From contig CAZYVI010000019.1 of NCBI GenBank assembly GCA_964651245.1, forward strand, positions 1 through 64,000: a DNA stretch of 64,000 nt, read 5' to 3'. The position numbers and the translations under genes were made by a program. This document shows positions 1 to 9,154 of the stretch, one piece after another. The first letter of the stretch is position 1, and the number at the start of each line of letters is the position of its first letter. The notes under the pieces were generated by a model. That model was not told the origin of the DNA and ran no database searches. It saw nothing but the letters and a program-made list of their open reading frames with translations. Source of the stretch: Avedoeria sp964651245. GTDB lineage: Bacteria > Chloroflexota > Anaerolineae > Epilineales > Epilineaceae.

Positions 1-128
1 TCCGCCGACGGATGGCCTTGCCGTTGCCGACGGGCAGTGGCGGCGATACGCTGCGCCGTCCCGGGTCGCCGTCCGAGCCCGAGCGATCGCCGCCGCTCCG
101 CCTGCCGAGGCCGTCGCCGTTCGGGCGA
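1..128. other. window edge, no assignable gene
   Basis: On the minus strand a GTG at 132-130 overlaps the stop of the next feature in a GTGA junction and reads open to the window edge. Its third-codon GC is visibly lower than in the neighbouring genes and its product is not recognisable. A second frame is also open. I cannot tell which, if either, is coding. Confidence 0.2.
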
Positions 129-1139
129 TCACCGGTCGCCGGTCGCCGCCGCCGCCTCCCGCGCCGCTCCGCCTTCGGCGTCGCCGCGCCGGCGCGTCGG
201 CAGCCGGACGGCCGCCATCAGGCCCAACGCGACGGCGAGCGGCACGACGTAGAAGATGATCCGGAACAGGAGCAGGCTGGCGAGCAGCGTGTGGGCGGCG
301 ACGTGGCCGCGCAGGAGCGCCAGCATCGTCCCTTCGAACACGCCCAGGCCGCCTGGCACGTGGCTCAGGATGCCGAGCACCTGGGCGGCCAGGAAGGCGG
401 TGAGCAGGGTGGTGAACGACACGCTGTGGCTGGGCATGAGCAGCCAGAGCACGGCGGCCAGGATCACCCAGTCGAGCATCGACAGCACCACCTGTCCGAC
501 CGCCATCCGGACGCTGGGCATGTGGAGCGTCCAGCGCCAGACGCGCAGCGGCGCCCGCCAGGCGGCCGCCAGCCCGATATAGAGCGCCACGAGGCCGAGC
601 AGCGCGACGCCGCCGACCCTCCAGGCGGCGAGCGGCGCCCATGCGGCGAGGCTCGGCGGGGGCTGGACCGTCAGGACCGCGCCGAGCAGGGCCGAGAGGC
701 CGGTCCAGACGGTCAGCGCGTTGAACGCCGTGACCTGTGGCAGCGCCGCCAGGTCGATCCCCCAGCGCGTGTAGAACCGCAGCCGCGCCCACGGGCCGCT
801 GATGAGCGCGAAGCCGAAGTTGTTGACGATCGCAAACGCGACAAAGCCCGCCAGCGAGATGCGCCAGGCCGACAAGCGCCGGCCCAGCTGGTGCAGCGCC
901 AGGTGGTCGTAGCCGGTGATGATGGCGTAGTTGAGCGCCGTGGCCGCCAACGCCATCCAGAGCTGCCAGCGCGGCACGGCGCGCACGGCGCGCGCCACGT
1001 CGCGGTGATCGACGGCCTCGACCTCGCGGCCCAGCACCCACAGCGCGAGGCCGAAGATCGCCAGCCCGAGCAGCGACTCGACCTGCCGCCATCGCGCGCC
1101 GGCGCGGTCCGGCGGGACCGGCGCGGGAGCGACCGTCAC
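129..1139 (-). CDS. YbhN/LPG-synthase-type integral membrane protein (UPF0104 family)
   Basis: 336 residues from a GTG whose last two bases lie in the acylase stop codon (GTGA), so translation is probably coupled. The protein is mostly hydrophobic, with about eight membrane segments from residue 17 onward. It has the GGLGVFEG-type motif (near residue 270) typical of the lysylphosphatidylglycerol synthase membrane domain family (MprF N-terminal half, YbhN, AglD). In that family the domain flips or transfers lipid-linked groups. The cytosolic aminoacyltransferase domain of true MprF is absent: the protein ends about 25 residues after the last helix in an Ala/Gly/Arg-rich tail. Substrate cannot be deduced. 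Confidence 0.8.
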   Translation of the reverse strand: MTVAPAPVPPDRAGARWRQVESLLGLAIFGLALWVLGREVEAVDHRDVARAVRAVPRWQLWMALAATALNYAIITGYDHLALHQLGRRLSAWRISLAGFVAFAIVNNFGFALISGPWARLRFYTRWGIDLAALPQVTAFNALTVWTGLSALLGAVLTVQPPPSLAAWAPLAAWRVGGVALLGLVALYIGLAAAWRAPLRVWRWTLHMPSVRMAVGQVVLSMLDWVILAAVLWLLMPSHSVSFTTLLTAFLAAQVLGILSHVPGGLGVFEGTMLALLRGHVAAHTLLASLLLFRIIFYVVPLAVALGLMAAVRLPTRRRGDAEGGAAREAAAATGDR

Positions 1140-3601
1140 GGGCGGCCCGACGCGGCCGTGGCGGGCTCGAGCCGCAGGACGTCGCCCTGCACGTGGTCGC
1201 GCCCCAGCGTCATCGGCGCGTAGTCGCCCGCGCCGTGCGCGCGCACACGGTCGTCGTAATGGCGGCTGAGCGGGTGACCGGACTGGCCGGTGGCGACGCT
1301 GTAGCGCCCAACGTCGTCGGCGCGCAACGTCACGATCTGGCGGTAGCCGGGCATCTTGTCCTGGCGGTAGGGCGCCGCCGGGTTCGGCGGCGCCGCGTCG
1401 ACGGTGAACGCATCGCCGCCGTTGGCCACGCGCCGATTCAACAGGGACCCCAAGAGGGCGGCCTCGCCCAACGGCCGATGCGGCAGTGTCAGCGCGTGCA
1501 GCCGTCCCCAGCGCCAGCCGGCCATGTTCGGACCGAGCCGCGCCCGCAGGTCGGCCAGGGCGAGGTCGAGGGCGCGTCGGGCGAGGTCGGGGCACGACTC
1601 GCGCTCGGCGGTGCGGCTGTCGTCGCACCACGGCGAGGTGGGCTCGCGCAGCGCCGTGGCCAGGAAGCGGCGCGGTTGCTGCTGCAGGTTGTCGTTCGGC
1701 AGGTAGTCGTCGAGGAGGTCGCCGGGCAGGTCATCGACCAGGATCAGCCGGTTGAGGTGCACCAGCCACGCTTCGGCGATCGCCGCCGCGGCCGAGCCGG
1801 CGTGGGCGTGGCCGTCCCAACCTGCGACGAGCGCGATCGCCTCGGCGCGGCGGGCGTCGCCGCCGTCGTCGAGGCGGGTCAGGAACGGCTGCAACTCGAG
1901 GGCGTAGAGGCTCGTCTCGTCGGTCTGGATCGCCACCATGTCCAGCGCCTTCAGCGGCTGACCCAGCGCATCGGGCGCCTCGAGCAGCGACGCGATGCGC
2001 GCGGCCCGATACGGCAGCGCCCAGTCGCGGCCGATGAAGTGCGACGGGTCGGCGGCGCGCACGGCCTGGTTGGCGGCGACGATCACGGCGTCCGGCGGGT
2101 TGCGCCGCTGCGGCAGGTCGTCGAAGGGGATCGAGCCGCGCCAGGCGTGCGACTCGTCCCAGCCGGGCACGGGCAACGAGCCGTCGCCCGCGGCGCGGAT
2201 CGGGATGCGGCACGGCGCGATCTGGCCGAACTGCCCGTCGACGTCGGCGTAGACCACGTTCTGGCACGGGGACACGACGGCCCGCAGCGCCGCAACGACC
2301 GCGTCGGCGTCGGCGGCGAGGTTAAGGCCGAGAAAGGCGTCGAAGGTCGTGTCGTTGGGGTCGAGACCGGTCCAGCGCAGCGCCAACACCGTGTCCTCAC
2401 CGCCGCTCACGTCGGCCGCCGCGCGCTCGTCGATGACGTCGGAGATCACCGGCCCGTGCCGGGTGGCGCGCGCCGACCACGGCACCGGCTGCGGCTGGCC
2501 GCGGACGACGATCGGGCTGTCGACGACCGTCATCGGCGCCCAGCCGTCGCCGTCGGCGACGGCGTTGCGGTCGTCGGGCTTGACGCGCTCGACGAACAGG
2601 TCCTGGACGTCGGCGCCGAGGTTCGTCAGCCCCCAGGCGACGCGGGCGTTGCGGCCGATGACGACGAGCGGCAGCCCGGGCAGCGTCGCGCCGACGGCGT
2701 GCAGCCGATCGCCCTGGATCTCGGCCAGGTACCACTGGGCCGGGATCTGCGCGCCCAGATGGGGATCGTTGGCCAAGATCGGCTCGCCGGTGGCCGTGCG
2801 CGCGCCCCCCACCACCCAGGCGTTCGAGCCGATGTCGGGTCCGCGCGGACCGGTGAAGGCGTCGAGGCGCCGCGACGCCCGCGCCAGCGCGTCGATGCGC
2901 GCCGGCGCGAGCGCCAGCGCCGCGGCGCGCGCCGGCGTGGACCGGCGGGCGCCCTCGATCTCGCCGGCCGTCGGCCCACCGGGCAGCAACGCGCCCGCCC
3001 GCTCGACGCCCACGGCTTGGATCAGGCGGGTGCGCAAGAGCTCGATGTCGTAGTTGCCGGCCAGGTCCCAGGCCATCAACTTCATCCACGACAGCGAGTC
3101 GGCCGGCGTCCACGGCGCCGGCTCGACGCCCAGGACGAGGAACTCCGGCGGCAAGGGCCGCTGCTGCGCCAGCACGGCGTTCACGCCCGCCGCATACGCC
3201 TCGAGGACGTCGCGCGCCGCGGGCGACAGCCCGTCGACCAACGCCTCGGCCGCCCGGCGCACGCCGAGCGTCCGCAGGAACTTGTCGGCCTCGAGGCCGT
3301 CGGCGCCGACGACCTCGCTCAGCCGTCCGGCGCCGATCCGCCGCTGCCACTCCATCTGCCACAGCCGGTCCTGGGCGTGGGCGTAGCCGAGGCCGAAGTG
3401 GGCATCGCGGTCGGTGGCGGCAAAGACGTGCGGCACGCCCCAGCCGTCGCGGACGATCTCGATCGGCGCCGCGATCCCGGGTACATGCTGGGTGCCGCGC
3501 TGTTGCGGCAGGCTGCGCCGCAGCCACAGCACGCCGGCGACGACCGCCACCGCCGCGGCGAGCGCCACGCCGAGCGCGGCCCGACCGAGCAGCCGCGTCA
3601 C
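1136..3601 (-). CDS. penicillin acylase (penicillin amidase) family Ntn hydrolase
   Basis: 821 residues, GTG start with GGAGG five bases upstream. One membrane anchor or signal segment lies at about residues 8-28, followed by the acylase alpha region and then a Gly-Ser-Asn motif at residues 258-260. In this Ntn-hydrolase family the precursor is cut between such a Gly and Ser, and the new N-terminal Ser (here Ser259) is the nucleophile. An LPGLPLVVIGRN stretch about 75 residues later is also typical of the beta subunit. Members cleave amide bonds of beta-lactams, N-acyl homoserine lactones or other acyl amides. Substrate is unknown, and family membership does not imply antibiotic resistance. 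It is probably extracytoplasmic and co-transcribed with the membrane protein downstream. Confidence 0.92.
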   Translation of the reverse strand: MTRLLGRAALGVALAAAVAVVAGVLWLRRSLPQQRGTQHVPGIAAPIEIVRDGWGVPHVFAATDRDAHFGLGYAHAQDRLWQMEWQRRIGAGRLSEVVGADGLEADKFLRTLGVRRAAEALVDGLSPAARDVLEAYAAGVNAVLAQQRPLPPEFLVLGVEPAPWTPADSLSWMKLMAWDLAGNYDIELLRTRLIQAVGVERAGALLPGGPTAGEIEGARRSTPARAAALALAPARIDALARASRRLDAFTGPRGPDIGSNAWVVGGARTATGEPILANDPHLGAQIPAQWYLAEIQGDRLHAVGATLPGLPLVVIGRNARVAWGLTNLGADVQDLFVERVKPDDRNAVADGDGWAPMTVVDSPIVVRGQPQPVPWSARATRHGPVISDVIDERAAADVSGGEDTVLALRWTGLDPNDTTFDAFLGLNLAADADAVVAALRAVVSPCQNVVYADVDGQFGQIAPCRIPIRAAGDGSLPVPGWDESHAWRGSIPFDDLPQRRNPPDAVIVAANQAVRAADPSHFIGRDWALPYRAARIASLLEAPDALGQPLKALDMVAIQTDETSLYALELQPFLTRLDDGGDARRAEAIALVAGWDGHAHAGSAAAAIAEAWLVHLNRLILVDDLPGDLLDDYLPNDNLQQQPRRFLATALREPTSPWCDDSRTAERESCPDLARRALDLALADLRARLGPNMAGWRWGRLHALTLPHRPLGEAALLGSLLNRRVANGGDAFTVDAAPPNPAAPYRQDKMPGYRQIVTLRADDVGRYSVATGQSGHPLSRHYDDRVRAHGAGDYAPMTLGRDHVQGDVLRLEPATAASGRP

Positions 3602-3661
3602 GGGCGCCTCCGGGCGCGCGCGGGCGGGCGGGTTCGGACGGCGAGCGTCGACATGGCGGCC

Positions 3662-3667
3662 ATGATA
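3662..3667 (-). promoter_or_regulatory. possible -10 element (TATCAT) of the acylase operon
   Basis: TATCAT on the minus strand lies about 60 bases before the acylase GTG. It is a weaker match to the hexamer that precedes several other transcription units here. No convincing -35 was found. Confidence 0.25.
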
Positions 3668-3715
3668 CGCCGGCCTGCCCGACCGGCCAACGCCTGGCGG
3701 GCCCCACCGCCCCCG

Positions 3716-4105
3716 TTACGGCGCGCGCTCCCGCACGCCCAGCGCCGCCATCAGGCCGATCCACAGCGCCTTGGACAGCCGCACCACGGCCGGCGCGGCG
3801 AGCACCACGACGGCGCACGGCAGGCCGAGGGCGACGGTCAGCGGCGCGTCGCGCGCGATGAGGACGAAGCCCAGCGGCAGCGCCACGAGCAGCGGCACCC
3901 CAAAGCCGAACACCATCCCCGCCGTCACCGCGCTGCCGTCACCGTCTATCGCCGCACCGCACGCCGGGCAGCGCGGCGCCAGCGCCAGCGGCCCGGCGAA
4001 GACCGCGCCGCGGCCGCACCACGGGCACCGGCCCCGCAGCGGCCGGGCGAGTGCGCGGCCGAGCGTGGGCCGGTCGAGGCGGGCGGGCGTGTCGGCGGGT
4101 GTCAC
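3716..4105 (-). CDS. DUF983 family zinc-ribbon membrane protein
   Basis: 129 residues. Two CxxC pairs (RCPWCG and RCPACG, around residues 27 and 48) form a zinc-ribbon-like N-terminal part, followed by two hydrophobic segments: the layout of DUF983 proteins. I chose the GTG 23 bases after the phoU stop because the frame upstream holds no other plausible start outside phoU. DUF983 members are small inner-membrane proteins of unknown function. Position at the end of the pst-phoU run suggests co-transcription, but no functional link to phosphate is established. Confidence 0.75.
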   Translation of the reverse strand: MTPADTPARLDRPTLGRALARPLRGRCPWCGRGAVFAGPLALAPRCPACGAAIDGDGSAVTAGMVFGFGVPLLVALPLGFVLIARDAPLTVALGLPCAVVVLAAPAVVRLSKALWIGLMAALGVRERAP

Positions 4106-4128
4106 GGGCGCAGGGTCTGGCGCGCTCG

Positions 4129-4827
4129 CTACTCGAGGGCGCTCACCGCGTCGCCGCGGTCCGGCGTCAGCTTCTCGACGGGCTCGATGTGGCCGGTGAC
4201 GGTGTAGATCACCCGCTCGCAGATGTTCGTGACCCGGTCGGCCGCCCGCTCGAGGTTGTGGGCCACCCACAGCATGTAGTTGGCGCGCTCGATGGCCCGG
4301 CCGTCGTCCACCGGCTGCGAGATCGTCTGGGCGAAGACGGCGTTGAACAGCTCGTCGATCGCGTCGTCGTCGTCGATGACGGCCCGGGCGATGGCGGCGT
4401 CGCGCCGCTCGAAGCTATCGAGGGCCCGTCCGAGCATCGCCGCGGCCAACTCGGCCATCCGGTCCAGCCGGGCCGCGACGTCGTCGGGCATGCGCCAGCC
4501 CGCCAGGCGCAGGTGGATCGTGGCGATGCCCTTGGCGTAGTCGCCCATCCGCTCGAGCTCGGCGACGATCTCGAGCAGCGCGGCCAGCAGGCGGATGTCG
4601 CCGGCCACCGGCTGCTGGGTGGCGATCAGCGTCATGATCTCGCCCTCGATTCGGTAGCGGCGCTGGTTGATCTCGCGGTCGAAGGCCATGAGCCGCTGCG
4701 AGGCCTCGAGGTCGTCGCGGCGCAGCTGGGCGACGCAGCGGCGCAGGGCGTCGCCGACCATGTTGCCCAGCGTCTGGACGTCGTTCTCGAGGCGGCGCAG
4801 CTCGCGGTCGTACAAGGCGCGGGACAT
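4129..4827 (-). CDS. phoU: phosphate signalling complex protein PhoU
   Basis: 232 residues, the usual PhoU length, with two PhoU repeats. The E-x-x-x-D-Y-A-K-G motif lies near residue 95 and the matching N-L-E-R-A-A-D-R-V-T-N motif near residue 193; these acidic clusters bind metal in PhoU structures. PhoU links the PstSCAB transporter to the PhoR/PhoB two-component system and keeps Pho signalling off when phosphate is plentiful. GGGAGG stands ten bases before the ATG. The gene follows pstB by 30 bases. Confidence 0.96.
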   Translation of the reverse strand: MSRALYDRELRRLENDVQTLGNMVGDALRRCVAQLRRDDLEASQRLMAFDREINQRRYRIEGEIMTLIATQQPVAGDIRLLAALLEIVAELERMGDYAKGIATIHLRLAGWRMPDDVAARLDRMAELAAAMLGRALDSFERRDAAIARAVIDDDDAIDELFNAVFAQTISQPVDDGRAIERANYMLWVAHNLERAADRVTNICERVIYTVTGHIEPVEKLTPDRGDAVSALE

Positions 4828-4857
4828 CGCGGGCGCCCCTCCCGGGGGCGGTCGGAT

Positions 4858-5724
4858 CTAGCCGAAGCGGCCGGTGATGTAGTCCTCGGTCCGGGGATCG
4901 ACCGGGTTCGTGAACAGCTCGGCCGTCGGCCCGAACTCGACCAGGTAGCCGTCGCGCCGCCCGCCGACCGAGAAGAAGGCGGTGTAGTCCGAGGCGCGGG
5001 CGGCCTGCTGCATGTTGTGGGTGACGATGACGATCGTGTAGTCGCTCTTGAGCGACTGCATCAGCTCCTCGATGCGCAGCGTGGCGATCGGGTCCAGCGC
5101 CGAGCACGGCTCGTCCATGAGCACGATCTCCGGCTTGATGGCGATCGCGCGGGCGATGCACAGCCGCTGCTGCTGACCGCCCGACAGCGACAGGCCGCTG
5201 GCGCCGAGCTTGTCCTTCACCTCGTCCCACAGCGCCGCCCGCTGCAGCGCATCCTCGACGAGGTCGTCGAGCGAGCCCCGGAAGCCGTTGATCCGCGCCC
5301 CCCAGGCCACGTTCTCGTAGATGCTCTTCGGGAACGGGTTCGGCTTCTGGAACACCATGCCGACCTTGCGGCGCACTTCGACGGGATCGATGTCGGGGGC
5401 GTAGATGTCGACCCCGTCGAGGGCGACCTCGCCCGAGACGCGGGCGGTCGGGATGAGGTCGTTCATGCGGTTGAAGCAGCGCAGCACGGTGCTCTTGCCG
5501 CAACCCGACGGCCCGATCAGGGCGGTGATCCGGTTGCGCGCGACCGAGAGATCGACGCCGCGCACGGCCAGGAAGTCGCCGTAATGCACGGCGAGGTTGC
5601 GGGTGGCCATGGCCAGCGGCAGCCCGGTCGGGGCGCGCAGCGCCTCGGGGTTGGACGTGCTGTCGAAGACGTGCGGCGCGTCGTCGGCGCCGCGCAGCCG
5701 GGGCGCGCGGGTCGGGACGGTCAT
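4858..5724 (-). CDS. pstB: phosphate ABC transporter ATP-binding protein PstB
   Basis: 288 residues. Walker A GPSGCGKST at 71-79, Q-loop FQKPNPFP at 125-132, ABC signature LSGGQ at 180-184, Walker B with catalytic Glu in LMDEP at 202-206, and the switch His in VTHN. FQKPNPFP and the CSALDP stretch are diagnostic for PstB. The N-terminus is about 38 residues longer than usual; an internal ATG at 5610 would give a standard-length protein. The ATG at 5724 is six bases after the pstA stop and has GGGG at a short distance. It powers phosphate import through PstC-PstA. Confidence 0.96.
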   Translation of the reverse strand: MTVPTRAPRLRGADDAPHVFDSTSNPEALRAPTGLPLAMATRNLAVHYGDFLAVRGVDLSVARNRITALIGPSGCGKSTVLRCFNRMNDLIPTARVSGEVALDGVDIYAPDIDPVEVRRKVGMVFQKPNPFPKSIYENVAWGARINGFRGSLDDLVEDALQRAALWDEVKDKLGASGLSLSGGQQQRLCIARAIAIKPEIVLMDEPCSALDPIATLRIEELMQSLKSDYTIVIVTHNMQQAARASDYTAFFSVGGRRDGYLVEFGPTAELFTNPVDPRTEDYITGRFG

Positions 5725-5729
5725 TGGGG

Positions 5730-6983
5730 TCACCCCTTGGCGCGGTAGCGCTGGCGCAACAGGACGGCGGAAGCGTTGAGCGTGAGCAGGAGGATGAGCA
5801 GCACCAGGATCGCGGCGGCGGCGATGTTGCGGTAGACGTCCTGCGGGCGGCTCGTCCACTGGTAGATCTGGATCGGCAGCGCCGTGAACTTCGAGAACGG
5901 CCCCGACGGGTCGAGGGCGACGTACGTGCTGGCGCCGACGACGATGATCGGCGCCGTCTCGCCCAGGGCGCGCGAGATGGCCAGGATCGTGCCGGTGAGG
6001 ATGCCCGGGACGGCGCCCGGCAGGACGTGGTGCCAGATCGTCTGCCACTTCGTGGCGCCGAGACCGTAGCTGGCCTGCCGCAGGCTGCTGGGGACGGCCC
6101 GGATGGCCTCCTGGCCGTTGATGATCAGGACCGGCAGGATGAGCAGGCCCAGCGTCAGCCCGGCCGAGAGGATCGTCCGGCCGTTGGCCGTCGTGCCGTC
6201 GGTGACGCCGAAGATCGCGCCGCTGGTGAGCGGCTCGAGGGCGCGGACAAGGATCGCCAGGCCGAGCATGCCGTAGATGATCGACGGCACGCCGGCCAGG
6301 TTGTTGATGTTCGTCTGGATGAGCCGGTTGACCCGGCTGCGGTGATCGGCGTACTCCTCGAGGTAGATCGAGGCCCCGACGCCGACCGGGAAGGCGAACA
6401 GGATCGTGATCGCGATCATCCACAGCGAGCCGAGGATGGCGGTGCGCACCCCGGCCAGCTCGGCCGTGCTGCTCTGCGGTGCGCGCACGAACGCCGGCGT
6501 GAGCCAGCTCTTGAACTCCAGCCGGGTGCCGGGGTACTCGGCCGCGTGGGCCTGGCGCACGGCCGAAGGTCGCAGCAGCGACTCCACCAGCGGCCAGCTG
6601 CGGACGACCCGCGGCTCGACGATGCGATCGTCGACCAGCCGGCGCAGCGCCCGCTCCGAGCGTCCCTCGAGCGGCGCCTCCGCGTCGAGCCGCCGCACCA
6701 CCGCCGGCCGCAGCTCGGCGCGCAGCAGCGCCGCCAGGCCGGCGGCGTCGAGCTCGTCCAGCGGCACCCCGCCGTGCTGCAGCGTGGCGCGGTCGCGCTC
6801 GTCTTCGATCGCGGCGTAGCCGAACGCGCCGTTCACCACGTTGTACAGCAGCGCCGCGAGGGCCAGGATGGCGACCCACGTCGACGCCACGAACAGGAGC
6901 CGCCACGCGGCCGCGAAGCGCCGGCGCGCAGTGACGCGGGGCGCGAAGCCGTCGCCCGCCGCGGACGATGCGCCGGCGCTCAC
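5730..6983 (-). CDS. pstA: phosphate ABC transporter permease PstA
   Basis: 417 residues, against about 280-300 for typical PstA. After the first membrane segment (about 29-49) there is an extra soluble region of some 110 residues, predicted outside the membrane, before the permease core (about 180-415). The core has the EAA-type loop (NGQEAIRAVP..LRQASYGLGATKW) and the SRALGETAPI motif of Pst permeases. Start and pstC stop share ATGA. PstA pairs with PstC to form the channel fed by PstS. The extension resembles the DUF3333-type N-terminal part known in some PstA proteins, but I cannot confirm homology by eye. Confidence 0.95.
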   Translation of the reverse strand: MSAGASSAAGDGFAPRVTARRRFAAAWRLLFVASTWVAILALAALLYNVVNGAFGYAAIEDERDRATLQHGGVPLDELDAAGLAALLRAELRPAVVRRLDAEAPLEGRSERALRRLVDDRIVEPRVVRSWPLVESLLRPSAVRQAHAAEYPGTRLEFKSWLTPAFVRAPQSSTAELAGVRTAILGSLWMIAITILFAFPVGVGASIYLEEYADHRSRVNRLIQTNINNLAGVPSIIYGMLGLAILVRALEPLTSGAIFGVTDGTTANGRTILSAGLTLGLLILPVLIINGQEAIRAVPSSLRQASYGLGATKWQTIWHHVLPGAVPGILTGTILAISRALGETAPIIVVGASTYVALDPSGPFSKFTALPIQIYQWTSRPQDVYRNIAAAAILVLLILLLTLNASAVLLRQRYRAKG

Positions 6984-7975
6984 TCGTACTGCTCCCGAAA
7001 GCGTCGGACGACGCGCTGGCTGATCACGTTGAGCACCAGCGTCATGCCGAACAGCACCAGGCCGATGGCGAAGATGCTGTCGTAGTCGATCGTGTTGAAG
7101 CTCAGGTCACCCGACGAGATGCGGGCGATGTGGCCGGTCATCGTCTCGGCCGGCGCAAAGGGGTTGAAGGTGAGGCTGGGGCTGGCGCCGGACGCGATCG
7201 CCACCACCATCGTCTCGCCGATGGCGCGCGAGATGGCGATGATGAACGCCGCGGCGATGCCCGACAGCGCCGCCGGCACCACGACGCGAACGCTGGTCTC
7301 GAAGCGGTTGGCGCCGAGGGCGAAGCTCGCCTCGCGCAGCGAGCGCGGCACGGCGTGCAGCGCGTCCTCGCTCATCGAGGTCACCAAGGGCAGGATCAAG
7401 ATGCCGATGACGATGCCGGCCGACGCCATGTTGTAGATCGAGACCTCGTCGCGCCCGAACACGGCGCGCAGCACGGGCGTCATGAACGTGAGGGCGAAGT
7501 AGCCGTACACCACGGTCGGGATGCCCGCGAGGACCTCCAGCACCGGCTTGAGGACGTTGCGCGTGCGCTCGCTGGCGTACTCGCTCAGGTAGATGGCCAC
7601 CGCCAGCCCGAGCGGCAACGCCACCGCCATGCCGATCGTCGACGTCAGGAGCGTGGCGTTCAGCAGCGGCCAGATCCCGAACTGTTTGAGGTGCGGCTGC
7701 CACACCCGTCCGGTCAGGAACGCGCCGAGCGAGACGTCCGGGCTGCCGAAGAACGCCCAGCTCTCGCGCCCCAGCACCGCGACGATCCCGACGGTCGTCA
7801 GGATCGAGATCGCGCCGCACAGGAACAGCACCCCTTGGATGGTGCTCTCGATCGGACGGGCCCGCCGCCGCAACGTCGCGCGTACGGCGTTGACGTCGGC
7901 TGCGCCCGGCTGGGCCGCTTCGGTAGCGATCGCCATCTGCTTCGCCTCGTCCATTGCCCCGTCACCACCGCCCAT
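6980..7975 (-). CDS. pstC: phosphate ABC transporter permease PstC
   Basis: 331 residues with six predicted membrane segments. It carries the permease EAA loop (SEDALHAVP..LREASFALGANRFET) and the SRAIGETMVV motif diagnostic of PstC. An internal ATG at 7954 is an alternative start. The gene lies 126 bases after pstS and has its own -10-like TACAAT in that gap, so pstCAB-phoU can be expressed at a different level from the binding protein. Confidence 0.96.
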   Translation of the reverse strand: MGGGDGAMDEAKQMAIATEAAQPGAADVNAVRATLRRRARPIESTIQGVLFLCGAISILTTVGIVAVLGRESWAFFGSPDVSLGAFLTGRVWQPHLKQFGIWPLLNATLLTSTIGMAVALPLGLAVAIYLSEYASERTRNVLKPVLEVLAGIPTVVYGYFALTFMTPVLRAVFGRDEVSIYNMASAGIVIGILILPLVTSMSEDALHAVPRSLREASFALGANRFETSVRVVVPAALSGIAAAFIIAISRAIGETMVVAIASGASPSLTFNPFAPAETMTGHIARISSGDLSFNTIDYDSIFAIGLVLFGMTLVLNVISQRVVRRFREQYE

Positions 7976-8016
7976 CGTCGGTCGACCGCGGCCGCGCGCC
8001 GAGGTCGCCAGGCCCG

Positions 8017-8078
8017 CCGCGGTCGCGACGGCGCCGACGGGGCATTGTACCGCCCCTCGACCGCCGCCGCGACCGCGG
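8017..8078 (-). promoter_or_regulatory. pstC promoter region inside an inverted repeat
   Basis: In the pstS-pstC gap an 11-base inverted repeat (CCGCGGTCGCG at 8017-8027, CGCGACCGCGG at 8068-8078) flanks a minus-strand -10-like TACAAT at 8044-8049. Folded as RNA it would be a stem with a 40-base loop downstream of pstS (attenuator or message stabiliser). As DNA it could be an operator around the promoter. Both readings are inference. Confidence 0.35.
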
Positions 8079-8101
8079 CTCGACCCGCCGACGCGGCGCG
8101 G

Positions 8102-9154
8102 CTAGCGACCGGTCGCCTGCTGCCAGGCCGTCTCGGCGGCGTCGATCGCCTCGGTGCTGGCCGGGAAGTAGCCGGCCGCCACCACTTCTTCGCCGACGGT
8201 GCTCAGGTAGTAGCTGACGAAGTCGGCCACGTGCGGCTTGGACGTCAGGACGTCCTTCGACGAGTAGATGAACAGCGGCCGCGAGAGCGGGTAGCTGCCG
8301 TCCTCGACCGTCGCGCCGCCCGGCTCGACCCCGTCGACCTTGAGGATCTTGAGCTTGCCGCCGCTCTCGGCGTAGTAGGCGTAGCCGAAGTAGCCGACCG
8401 CGCCCTTGTCGCCCTCGACGCCTTGGGCGAGGATGTTGTCGTCCTCCGACATCTGCGGGTTGGCGGCCAGGATCGCGGTCTCGTCCTCGTCGAACACGGC
8501 CTCGACGAAGTAGTCGAACGTGCCGCTGTCGGTGCCCGGGCTGAACAGCTTCACCGGCTCGGCCGGCCAGTCGGCGCGGACGTCCTGCCAGGTGGCGGCG
8601 CCGGAGAACAGCGTCTTGAGCTCCGCGAGCGTGATGTCGTTGGCCCAGTCGTTGTCGGGGTGGACGACGACCGCCAGCGCATCGGTCCCGACGCGGAACT
8701 CGACCACCTCGCGGCCGATCTTGGCGCAGTTCGCCTTCTCCTCGTCCTTGATCGGCCGGCTGGCGTTGGCGACGTCGGTCTCGCCGGTGTCGCAGAAGCG
8801 CTCGAAGCCGGCGCCAGTGCCGACGCTGTCGATCGTGATGTTGCCGGCGTAGCCCTCGTCGCGGAAGCGGTCGGCGATCCGCTCGCTCAGCGGGAACACG
8901 GTCGAGCTGCCGGCGGTCACGATGTCGCCGGTCACGGCCGCCGGGTCGATGGGCGCCAGCGTGACCGCACCCGCATCGGCGGCCGGGGCTGCCGCAGGCG
9001 CGCCGGTGGGCGCGGTCGTGGGGGCGTCGGACACGACGGCCGCGGTCGGCTCGGCGGCCGGCGCCGCCGGCTCGCTGCCGCAGCCGGAGAGGGTCAAGGC
9101 GGCCAGCAGCGCCAGCGGCAGCGTCCTGGCCCGGTCGTTCAGGGTGCAGAACAT
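8102..9154 (-). CDS. pstS: phosphate-binding lipoprotein PstS
   Basis: 350 residues from the ATG at 9154, which has AGGAG eleven bases upstream and begins a proper lipoprotein signal peptide; the longer frame start lacks both. The lipobox LSGC places the lipidated Cys at 25. An Ala/Pro/Thr-rich linker (about 30-75) joins the anchor to the PBP-II domain. That domain has the phosphate-binding GSSTVFPLSE motif near residue 83, the GAGFERF loop, SRPIKDEE and the SGT/DSGTFDYF loop. The PstS/SphX-type protein captures phosphate outside the membrane for PstCAB. Confidence 0.96.
   Translation of the reverse strand: MFCTLNDRARTLPLALLAALTLSGCGSEPAAPAAEPTAAVVSDAPTTAPTGAPAAAPAADAGAVTLAPIDPAAVTGDIVTAGSSTVFPLSERIADRFRDEGYAGNITIDSVGTGAGFERFCDTGETDVANASRPIKDEEKANCAKIGREVVEFRVGTDALAVVVHPDNDWANDITLAELKTLFSGAATWQDVRADWPAEPVKLFSPGTDSGTFDYFVEAVFDEDETAILAANPQMSEDDNILAQGVEGDKGAVGYFGYAYYAESGGKLKILKVDGVEPGGATVEDGSYPLSRPLFIYSSKDVLTSKPHVADFVSYYLSTVGEEVVAAGYFPASTEAIDAAETAWQQATGR

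Noticed and set aside
129..1631. Longer version of the YbhN-type protein (500 residues)
   Set aside because: The extra N-terminal part is the out-of-frame shadow of the acylase; the GTGA junction and the hydrophobic core mark the real start at 1139.
1193..4207. A 1004-residue plus-strand frame opposite the acylase
   Set aside because: Mirror of the acylase coding frame; no start signal or recognisable motif.
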